DNA of 57,812 nt from Bradyrhizobium sp. (lineage in GTDB: Bacteria; Pseudomonadota; Alphaproteobacteria; Rhizobiales; Xanthobacteraceae). The stretch lies in assembly GCF_004799405.1 (NCBI RefSeq), contig NZ_SSMW01000113.1:1-57812 (forward strand). Reading direction: 5' to 3'. Below the pieces are notes generated by a model. That model saw nothing but the letters and a program-made list of their open reading frames with translations. It made no database searches and was not told the DNA's origin. Positions within the stretch are counted from its first letter, which is position 1. Every line of letters starts with the position of its first letter. A program made the translations under genes and the position numbers. Positions 14,965 through 22,140 of the stretch are shown here, one piece after another.

Positions 14965-17093
14965 GCCGTCAATTCCATCGACGCGATCAGGCTGTCGCGC
15001 GTGATCGGCAGGTTGCGGACCCGCACGCCGAGCGCATCGAACACGGCGTTGGCAATTGCGGCGGTGACCGGGCCGTGCGCGGCCTCTCCAGCACCGACCG
15101 AATCGCACTCCGGTCGTTGAATGAGCTCGACATCGACATCCGGCACCTCGCTGAAGCGAAGAATGGGATAGCCCGTCCAGGTGTTGCTGGTAATGCGCTG
15201 GCGATCGAAGCGGACGCGCTCCTTCAACACCCAGCTGGTGGCCTGGATCGCGCCGCCCTCGATCTGGTTGATGACGCCATCCGGATTGATGGCCTCGCCG
15301 ACATCGACCGCGATCGTGAGCCGCCTGACGCTGATATCCTGCGCGCCCTCGATCTCGGCGATCACCGCGCAATAAGCGCCGGTGTTCTTGTAACGGCCGA
15401 AGCCGATACCGTAACCGGTGCCGCTTTGCTTCTGCGGCTTCCAGTTGGCGCGCCTTGCAACGGAACGAATGACATCCCTGGCTCGCTCGTCTCTGAGATG
15501 GCGCAGCCGGAGTGCGACCGGATCTTCACCGCGTTCGGCCGCCAACTCGTCGAGAAAGGATTCGATCGCAAAGATATTGCCTTGCGCGCCCAGTGTTCGC
15601 AGCGCCGACGTCCTGATCGGCATGGTCAAAAGGCGATGGCTTTCGATCTGCCACGCCGGAAAATCATACAGCGGTATGGAATTTCGGTCACCGCCCCCAC
15701 CATTGGCCTGCGGCGGGTTGGCAGAGATGGTGCGTGGGAAAGGATTGGCCAGTTCAGTTCCCGCCAGCAGCGCCGGAAGTGCCGCGCGCCCCGGCCGCGC
15801 GGCGTGACCGTTGCTCCAGATGCTGTGCCGCCAATCGAGAATCTCGCCATGCGCATCGAGATCGGCCTCGACCTCGATCGCCATCGCCGCACCGAACGGC
15901 CCATGCGACATCTCGTCTTCGCGCGACCATTGCACCCGCACCGGGCGGCCGCCGGCCGCTTTCGCCAGCAGCACCGCATCGAGCGCGACGTCGTCGGCGG
16001 CATTGTGTCCGTAGCAGCCGGCGCCTTCCAGGTGCTCGACCGTGATGTTCTCGATCGGGAGATTGAGAACCAGCGCCAGATCGGTGCGGAGCAGATAGAC
16101 CCCCTGACTGTGGGTCCAGACCCGGACGCGATCCTGCGTCCACTGCGCCATGGCGCAGGACGGCGCAATCGAGGCATGCGCGATATAGGGGCGGGTATAT
16201 TGCCGCCGGATCGTCCGTGTCTTTTCATTGGCCCGCGACGCTGTTTTTCGGTCGATGAGGGTCGATTCCACCGGCTGGGCTTTCAGCCATTCCGCCAGTC
16301 CGTCTTCATCGGGAAGTGTTTCGCCGGACGACCATGCCGCGCCCTTGCGCAAGGCGCCAAGCGTGGTCAGCGCACTGTGTTCGGTTTCGCTGACCACGCC
16401 CACGAAATTGCCGTCACGGACGATGTTGACGAAGCCGGCAATGCCGCGCGCGGCATCCTCCCGCAACGCGACGAGTTTTGCACCGTAGAGTTCCGGTCGC
16501 AGCACGCGGCCGTGCAGCGTCCCCGGCAGCGCCGAATCGTGAATGAAACGGGGATGCGCGAATACCTTGTCGGGGATATCGACCCGCTGCACCGAGCTTC
16601 CGGCCAGCACGCGTTGCGCCGATGGCTTGGGTATCGCCCCCGGGATGGCGTCGCGCTCCAGCGAGACTTCTTCGGCGAGTTCCCAATAGCTGGTCCTGAT
16701 ATTGCCGGGTCCCGAGATGGTGCCGTCTTTGACGTCGAGCGCTTCGATACCGACACCCAGCCGGTCGGATGCGACGCCGAGAAAGATCTGCCGGACTTCG
16801 GCGCAGACCTGCCGTATCGCCCGTCCCGACTGCTGCACCGAGAGACTGCCCGAGGTGACGCCTTCATTGGGACTTGCAGCCGTCGATGCGCGGACCAACT
16901 GCACGCGGCCGATATCGACATCGAGTTCATCCGCGGCGATCTGGGCCAATGCCGTCACGATGCCTTGCCCGATCTCGACCTTGCCCGGCGAGATGGTGAC
17001 ATGGCCTTCGGTGGAGAAGCGTATCCACGACGACAGCTTCGGGTTCGCCGCGAGACTGACCGGCAGTTTCGGCGCGGGGGGTGGCTCCGTCAT
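14961..17093 (-). CDS. Molybdopterin subunit of xanthine-dehydrogenase-family hydroxylase (IorB-like)
   Basis: This 710-residue large subunit binds Mo-cytosine-dinucleotide cofactor and hydroxylates an N-heterocycle or aldehyde with water as oxygen donor. Family hallmarks are VEIGQGIVTALAQIAADEL and GSLSVQQSGRAIRQ at the N terminus and the GAGEA loop (about residues 667-671) with the catalytic Glu at about 670. It is closest in layout to the isoquinoline 1-oxidoreductase beta subunit, which lacks a separate FAD subunit. No FAD subunit gene is present, in agreement with that type. The N terminus shows no twin-arginine leader. Start and stop overlap the neighbouring genes by 4 bases each. The true substrate is unknown. 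Confidence 0.88.
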   Translation of the reverse strand: MTEPPPAPKLPVSLAANPKLSSWIRFSTEGHVTISPGKVEIGQGIVTALAQIAADELDVDIGRVQLVRASTAASPNEGVTSGSLSVQQSGRAIRQVCAEVRQIFLGVASDRLGVGIEALDVKDGTISGPGNIRTSYWELAEEVSLERDAIPGAIPKPSAQRVLAGSSVQRVDIPDKVFAHPRFIHDSALPGTLHGRVLRPELYGAKLVALREDAARGIAGFVNIVRDGNFVGVVSETEHSALTTLGALRKGAAWSSGETLPDEDGLAEWLKAQPVESTLIDRKTASRANEKTRTIRRQYTRPYIAHASIAPSCAMAQWTQDRVRVWTHSQGVYLLRTDLALVLNLPIENITVEHLEGAGCYGHNAADDVALDAVLLAKAAGGRPVRVQWSREDEMSHGPFGAAMAIEVEADLDAHGEILDWRHSIWSNGHAARPGRAALPALLAGTELANPFPRTISANPPQANGGGGDRNSIPLYDFPAWQIESHRLLTMPIRTSALRTLGAQGNIFAIESFLDELAAERGEDPVALRLRHLRDERARDVIRSVARRANWKPQKQSGTGYGIGFGRYKNTGAYCAVIAEIEGAQDISVRRLTIAVDVGEAINPDGVINQIEGGAIQATSWVLKERVRFDRQRITSNTWTGYPILRFSEVPDVDVELIQRPECDSVGAGEAAHGPVTAAIANAVFDALGVRVRNLPITRDSLIASMELTA

Positions 17094-17560
17094 GGCGCCT
17101 CCAACTCGGCCGCCGCGCGCAGCACCGCCCGCACCATCCGGTTATGCGAACCGCAACGGCAGAGATTGCGGTCCAGAGCGGCCTTCACCTCGGCGGCGGT
17201 AGGCTTCGGGTTTCGCTTCAACAAAGCCGCGGCGCTCATCAGGATGCCGGATACGCAATAGCCGCACTGCAACGCTTGCTCGGCGATAAATGCACGCTGC
17301 AAGGGGTGTGGTCGCCCGGCAGTTCCCAGCCCTTCAGGGGTGACGATCTCCTTGCCGGCGACCGACCACAGCGGCGTGTCGCATGAAGCAACTGCATGAT
17401 CGTCGACCATGACGTTGCAGGCGCCGCATTCGTTGACGCCGCAGCCGAAATGCGGGCCGGTCATGTGCAGGTCGCCGCGCAGGATATCGAGCAGCGACCT
17501 GTCAGGATCGGCTTCGACATCGGTCTCGACACCATTGAGGCGAAATCGAACGTGCGGCAT
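17090..17560 (-). CDS. 2Fe-2S subunit of the molybdenum hydroxylase (IorA/CoxS type)
   Basis: This 156-residue electron-transfer subunit holds two [2Fe-2S] clusters. The plant-ferredoxin-like site is C40, C45, C48 and C60; the helical site is C99, C102, C134 and C136 (CGYC and CRC). It passes electrons from the molybdenum subunit encoded next, whose start overlaps this stop (ATGA). I start it at ATG 17560, where the ferredoxin strand begins; the frame is open upstream into the Bug gene, but this is not supported. Without an FAD subunit, electrons probably leave to a cytochrome or quinone acceptor, as in isoquinoline oxidoreductase. Confidence 0.9.
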   Translation of the reverse strand: MPHVRFRLNGVETDVEADPDRSLLDILRGDLHMTGPHFGCGVNECGACNVMVDDHAVASCDTPLWSVAGKEIVTPEGLGTAGRPHPLQRAFIAEQALQCGYCVSGILMSAAALLKRNPKPTAAEVKAALDRNLCRCGSHNRMVRAVLRAAAELEAP

Positions 17561-17573
17561 CGGGTGTGCGGCC

Positions 17574-18554
17574 TTATTGCGGCCTGTCGGCGAATCGCTT
17601 GACCACATCGGCCCATTTCACGATATCGCCACGCAGGTATTTGTCGAACTCTTCCGGCGTCATCGACATCGCAACCGCGCCTTGTTCGGTCCAGAGCTTG
17701 ACGATGTCGGGCCGCTTGACCGCGGCGTTGACGGCGGCATTCAGCCTGTCGATAACAGCCTTCGGCGTGCCCATCGGCGCCATCAATCCGAGCCAGATGG
17801 TTGCTTCATACCCGGCAACGCCGGCCTCATTGGCCGTCGGCACATCGGGCAGAACCTTTGAGCGCATCTTGCCGGTGGTGGCGAGTGCCCTTACCTGGCC
17901 TGCCGTGACGTTGGGGGCCATGGCTGGAACCGCATCGATCATCATCTGCACCTGTCCGCCGATGACGCCGCTGCGTGCTTCACCGCTGTTGCGGTAGGGG
18001 ACGTGCACGACATCGATGCCGGCCATGGCTTTGAACAGTTCGCCCGCCATGTGATAGGGCGTACCCTGGCCGGACGATGCGTAGTTCAGTTTCCCCGGCT
18101 GCGATTTGGCGAGCATGATGAACTCAGCCAGCGTCTTGGCCGCGACCTGCGGATTCACGACGATCACGAGGTCGGAATAGTTGACCGGCGCGATCGGCGC
18201 CAGGTCGCGCATCAACTCATATTTGCGCTGCGGCACCAGCGATTCGTTGGCGGTTTGGGTGTTCGACATCATCAGGAGCGTGTAGCCGTCGGGTGTCGAC
18301 TTGGCGACTTCCTGTGTGCCGATCACGCCGCCCGCGCCGGGCCGGTCCTCGATCACGAAGGGCTGCCCGAAACCTTCCTGCAGGATGTTGCCGAGCAGGC
18401 GGGCGTTCACGTCGGCAGGGCCTCCGGCGCCGAAGGGGACGATGATGCGCACCGGCCGCGTCGGGTAATCCTGACCGAGACACTCCGTCGCCAAGAGACC
18501 TGGAGCCGCAAGGAACGCTGCCGCCAGTGCGAGGGCGAAACCTGATCTCGTCAA
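17574..18554 (-). CDS. Bug-family (TctC-like) periplasmic binding protein
   Basis: This 326-residue tripartite tricarboxylate transporter receptor has a hydrophobic leader ending near CLGQ (about residue 27) and the mature start YPTRPVRIIVPFGAGG. RPGAGGVIGTQEVAKSTPDGYT and HVPYRNSGEA are typical family blocks. It opens the hydroxylase operon and ends 13 bases before the 2Fe-2S subunit, so it probably binds the substrate or product of that enzyme. The start is problematic: this frame begins at TTG 18554 with weak ribosome signals, while a well-spaced GGGAG-ATG at 18571 is in another frame and reaches a stop after six codons. A one-base frameshift near the start is possible. Confidence 0.82.
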   Translation of the reverse strand: MTRSGFALALAAAFLAAPGLLATECLGQDYPTRPVRIIVPFGAGGPADVNARLLGNILQEGFGQPFVIEDRPGAGGVIGTQEVAKSTPDGYTLLMMSNTQTANESLVPQRKYELMRDLAPIAPVNYSDLVIVVNPQVAAKTLAEFIMLAKSQPGKLNYASSGQGTPYHMAGELFKAMAGIDVVHVPYRNSGEARSGVIGGQVQMMIDAVPAMAPNVTAGQVRALATTGKMRSKVLPDVPTANEAGVAGYEATIWLGLMAPMGTPKAVIDRLNAAVNAAVKRPDIVKLWTEQGAVAMSMTPEEFDKYLRGDIVKWADVVKRFADRPQ

Positions 18555-18725
18555 AGTTTTGGCCCCGTCATTGTCGATCTCCCGGATTTTGTTCGTGCGA
18601 TGTGTTAGCCAAGTCTAGCTGCAATGGGAATGCGCTGTCGACGATAGACTAAGGGTGTCCGGCAGGAATAAAACATCACGATCGGTGTACCCAGCCTCGC
18701 CAGAACATGCGGATCGAATGAGCCA

Positions 18726-19793
18726 ATGAAACATCTGAAATTGTCGCGCCGCGGCCTGCTCAAGGGCACCGGCGGTTTGTTTGCCGGTGCCGCCTTCTCG
18801 ACCCGCGTCATGGCCGCGGCTCCGCCGCCGGAACCGGTCACGCCGGACCTGATCGAAGCGGCGAAGAAGGAAGGCCAGGTCAGCTACTACACCTCGGTCG
18901 ACCTGCCGGTCGCCGAGAAACTGGCGAAGGCGTTCGAGGCGAAATATCCCGGCATTGCGGTGCGCGTCGAGCGCACCGGGGCGGAGCGGGTGTTCCAGCG
19001 GATCGGCCAGGAATATTCCAGCAACATCCATGCCGTCGACGTGGTGAATTCGTCCGACGCCGCGCATTTCATCGTCTGGAAACGCGATGGTATCCTGGCG
19101 GCGTATGTGCCGGAAGACGTCGCCAAATTCTATCCTCCCGAGCACAAGGATGCCGACGGCCAGTTTGCCAGTTGGCGCGTCTGGCTCAGCATCATCGCCT
19201 ACAATACCAACCTCGTAAAAGCCGACGAAGCGCCGAAGAGTTTTGCCGATCTGCTCGATCCCAAATGGAAGGGCAAGATCGTCAAGGCGCATCCCGGCTA
19301 CAGCGGCACCATCATGACCGCGACCTACCAGATGCAGCGCGATCTCGGCTGGGGCTTTTTCGAAGCGCTCGCCAAGCAGAACATCATGCAGGTGCAGTCC
19401 TCGGCCGATCCGCCGAAGAAGCTCGATCTCGGCGAGCGTGCGGTGATGGCCGACGGCAACGAGTACAATATTTTCCAGATGAAGGAGGCGGGGCGCCCGG
19501 TCGAGCCGGTCTATGCCAGCGAAGGATCGCCGCTGATCATCGGACCGAACGGCATCTTCAAGGACTCGCCGCATCCGAACGCGGCGAAGCTGTTTCAAGC
19601 GTTCTGCTTCAGCCGCGACGCCCAGCAGCTCATCATCGAGGTCGGAGGCCTGCGCTCGGTGCATCCGCAGACCGTGGAGAAGCCGGGGCGCAAGCCGTTC
19701 AGGGATATCAAGACCATGAAGGATGACGCGGCGGCCGTGGAAAAAGAGGGCGATGCGATCAAGGCGCACTATACCAGGCTGTTCCACGTTTAG
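18726..19793 (+). CDS. ABC-type periplasmic binding protein (Fe3+/FbpA-like class), orphan
   Basis: This 355-residue receptor has a Tat-type leader (SRRGLLKGTGG plus a hydrophobic core, cleavage near VMAAA at about residue 35). The mature part is a type II binding fold with ALAKQ, PKSFADLLDPKWKGKI and MADGNEYNIF-like segments known from iron and 2-aminoethylphosphonate receptors. No permease or ATPase gene is near, so its membrane partners are encoded elsewhere. It precedes MmgE/PrpD by 14 bases, which suggests a shared transcript and a link to organic-acid use. The ligand is unknown. Confidence 0.83.
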   Translation: MKHLKLSRRGLLKGTGGLFAGAAFSTRVMAAAPPPEPVTPDLIEAAKKEGQVSYYTSVDLPVAEKLAKAFEAKYPGIAVRVERTGAERVFQRIGQEYSSNIHAVDVVNSSDAAHFIVWKRDGILAAYVPEDVAKFYPPEHKDADGQFASWRVWLSIIAYNTNLVKADEAPKSFADLLDPKWKGKIVKAHPGYSGTIMTATYQMQRDLGWGFFEALAKQNIMQVQSSADPPKKLDLGERAVMADGNEYNIFQMKEAGRPVEPVYASEGSPLIIGPNGIFKDSPHPNAAKLFQAFCFSRDAQQLIIEVGGLRSVHPQTVEKPGRKPFRDIKTMKDDAAAVEKEGDAIKAHYTRLFHV

Positions 19794-19807
19794 CGGTTAG
19801 GCCGAGT

Positions 19808-21181
19808 ATGTCATCCGAGCTGCCGAAGACCTCCGTCGCTGAAACGCTTGCCGCCAAGATCGTGGCGCTGAAGCCGGGCGGTTTGCCGGTAGCGACCGCG
19901 CGCAAATGCGAGGATTTGCTGACCGACGTGGTCGGCCTGTGCGTCACCGCGCGCAACGAGGTTTATGTGCGCAGCTCGCTGGCCGGCTGGGACGATGATG
20001 GCCCATGCACGGTGATCGGCCACAAGCGCACCCTGACCGCTGCGGGAGCGGCCTTCGTCAACGGCACCGCGGCGCATGGCGAGGATTTCGACGACACCTT
20101 CGAGGGCGGTCCGGTTCACGCCGGAGCGGTGGTGGTGCCGGCGGTTCTGGCGGCGTGCGAGCGGCACAATCCCGACGGCCGCATGGCATTGGCCGGCATC
20201 GCCGTCGGATCCGAGGTGCTGTGCCGGCTCAGCACAGTGGCGCCGAAGGCCGTGCACAGAGCCGGGTTTCACCCGACCGCGATCTTCGGCGCCATTGGTG
20301 CGGCGGCCGGCGTTGGTGCGGCACTCGGCCTCGATGCCAGGCAGATCGTGGATGCGCTCGGCATCGCCGGCAGCATGGCGGGTGGCATCATCGAATATCT
20401 CGCCGAGGGCGCATGGACCAAGCGGCTGCATGCCGGCTGGGCGGCGCAATCGGGGATTAGGGCGGCGTTGCTGGCGCGGCAGGGATTTGTCGGCCCGCGC
20501 ACGGTGTTCGAGGGTGTCCACGGGCTGTTCCACGGCTTCGCGCACACCGCCAAAGGCGACTACGACGCGCTGACCGGCGATTTCGGTAGCCGTTGGGTGA
20601 CCGACACGCTGGCGTTCAAGCCCTATCCCTGCGGAACCATGGCGCAGCCCTATATCGATTGTGCGAGACGGCTGGCTGCGCGCGGCATCAAAGCGGAGGA
20701 CATCAGCGAGATCGTCTGCGAGGTCGCGGAGGGGACGGTGCACCGGCTGTGGGATCCGCTCGCCGACAAGCAGCGTCCGCGCAACGGCTATGCCGCCAAA
20801 TTCGCCACGCCGTATTTGCTGGCGACCGGTTTTGTCAAAGGTGGCGTCGGGCTCGGCGCCTTCACCGAAAAAGCAATTCGCGACGCCGCAGTGCTTGCCT
20901 TGGCCGCCAAGGTGAAGTTCGTCGTCGACCCTGATAATCCCTATCCGAACAACTACACCGGCCATATCCGCGCCACCCTGAAAGACGGCAGCGTGGTCGA
21001 GGAACGGCAGCCCTATTTGCGCGGCGGGGCGCGGGAGCCGCTGACGCGGCAGGACGTGACCGACAAGTTCGCGCTCAATGCGCAACACGGCGGCTGGGAT
21101 AAAGCGCAAAGCGATGGGGCGTTGAAGCTGCTGGCGGGGTTGTATCACGGGAAGATCGATCTATCCTCGTTACGCAAGTAA
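19808..21181 (+). CDS. MmgE/PrpD-family protein
   Basis: This 457-residue protein belongs to the 2-methylcitrate dehydratase (PrpD)/MmgE/cis-aconitate decarboxylase family. Typical segments are GTAAHGEDFDDT near residues 80-91, HPTAIFGAIGAAAGVGAALGL and the later KPYPCGTMAQPYIDCA. The family dehydrates or decarboxylates tricarboxylic-type acids, but many members have no known substrate. It follows an ABC receptor gene closely and precedes an SDR gene after a REP-like repeat. Context suggests organic-acid catabolism rather than the propionate methylcitrate cycle, because no prpB or prpC is nearby. Confidence 0.88.
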   Translation: MSSELPKTSVAETLAAKIVALKPGGLPVATARKCEDLLTDVVGLCVTARNEVYVRSSLAGWDDDGPCTVIGHKRTLTAAGAAFVNGTAAHGEDFDDTFEGGPVHAGAVVVPAVLAACERHNPDGRMALAGIAVGSEVLCRLSTVAPKAVHRAGFHPTAIFGAIGAAAGVGAALGLDARQIVDALGIAGSMAGGIIEYLAEGAWTKRLHAGWAAQSGIRAALLARQGFVGPRTVFEGVHGLFHGFAHTAKGDYDALTGDFGSRWVTDTLAFKPYPCGTMAQPYIDCARRLAARGIKAEDISEIVCEVAEGTVHRLWDPLADKQRPRNGYAAKFATPYLLATGFVKGGVGLGAFTEKAIRDAAVLALAAKVKFVVDPDNPYPNNYTGHIRATLKDGSVVEERQPYLRGGAREPLTRQDVTDKFALNAQHGGWDKAQSDGALKLLAGLYHGKIDLSSLRK

Positions 21182-21189
21182 CCAACGTC

Positions 21190-21281
21190 ATGCCCGCGCA
21201 GGCGGGCATCCAGGAATCGCCGCACTATCGGATGAAACATAGCTTGCCGTGTTCACTGGATCGTCCGCCTTTGCGGACGAT
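21190..21281. repeat. REP-like palindrome pair
   Basis: ATGCCCGC (21190-21197) pairs with GCGGGCAT (21202-21209), and ATCGTCCGC (21260-21268) pairs with GCGGACGAT (21273-21281). The flanks GTC and GACGA recur in the palindromes at 294-490 and 42018-42107. The pair fills the gap between the MmgE/PrpD gene and the SDR gene. Confidence 0.65.
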
Positions 21282-21301
21282 GACGAACCAAGAGAGCGCA
21301 C

Positions 21302-22057
21302 ATGACCAACAAGGAACTCGGCGGCAAGGTCGCCATCGTCACCGGCGCGGGGCGAAACATCGGCCGCGCGATTGCGCTGGCGCTGGCGGAGGCGGGAACA
21401 TCCATTGTGGTGAATGCGCGCAGCAACCGCGCCGAGGCCGACGCCGTTGTGCGCGAGATCGAAGCTTTGGGGTGCAAGGCGCTGGTCCATATCGGCGACG
21501 TGGCCGATGCCACCGCCGTGCAGGCGATGGCGGATGCGGCGGTGAAGCATTTCGGCCGCATCGATATACTCGTCAACAATGCCGCGCTGCGGCGGGAAAA
21601 GCCTTTTGCCGAGATGGACTATGCCGAATGGCGCGAAATCCTCGATGTCACCCTCGACGGCACATTTCATTGCGTGAGGGCCTGCCTGCCGGCGCTGCGC
21701 CGGAGCGGCGCGGGAACCATCGTCAATATCGGCGGGTTGAGCGCACATACCGGCGCCAAAAACCGCGCGCATGTGGTGACGGCAAAGGCCGGAATCATCG
21801 GCTTCACCCGCGCGCTGGCCCATGATCTCGCCGCCGACGGCATCACCGTCAATTGCGTCGTTCCCGGCCTGATCGGCACCCCGCGCCCCAAGGACAGGCC
21901 GGAACCGGCGCATCATCAGACCCATCAGACCATTACCGGCGATCGCGGCAAGCCGGAAGACGTCGCTGCGACCGTGCGATTCCTGTGCGGGCCGGGTGCG
22001 CGCTACATCAACGGACAGGCGATCCACGCCAATGGCGGGGCTTATTTCGGGGCCTGA
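21302..22057 (+). CDS. SDR-family protein lacking the catalytic Tyr
   Basis: This 251-residue protein has the SDR Rossmann motif GAGRNIGRAIA (about residues 15-25), the NNA segment (VNNAALRREKPF) and the conserved Lys at 162. The catalytic Tyr four residues before that Lys is Val158 (segment HVVTAK), and the usual Ser region reads NIGGLSA. This departs from the classical Ser-Tyr-Lys triad and is encoded clearly in the DNA, so it is not a frame error. It could be a divergent reductase using another residue, or a binding-only relative. It lies between MmgE/PrpD and a molybdopterin oxidoreductase and may be co-expressed with the latter. Confidence 0.8.
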   Translation: MTNKELGGKVAIVTGAGRNIGRAIALALAEAGTSIVVNARSNRAEADAVVREIEALGCKALVHIGDVADATAVQAMADAAVKHFGRIDILVNNAALRREKPFAEMDYAEWREILDVTLDGTFHCVRACLPALRRSGAGTIVNIGGLSAHTGAKNRAHVVTAKAGIIGFTRALAHDLAADGITVNCVVPGLIGTPRPKDRPEPAHHQTHQTITGDRGKPEDVAATVRFLCGPGARYINGQAIHANGGAYFGA

Positions 22058-22140
22058 TGCATGGCCCACGGGCGGTTTTGCGCGGGCATGCCGGATAAAT
22101 GCGCTCGGCTGTCCGGGTTTTTGATGGTACCTATCGCTGC

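Noticed and set aside
14965..15372. N-terminal extension of the ModA-like protein
   Set aside because: The extra residues lie within the hydroxylase gene and are Arg/Gly-rich shadow. The ATGA overlap at 14961-14964 gives a natural start.
15075..17261. 728-residue plus-strand open frame
   Set aside because: It is antisense to the molybdenum hydroxylase, whose family motifs are complete; the frame has no recognisable domain.
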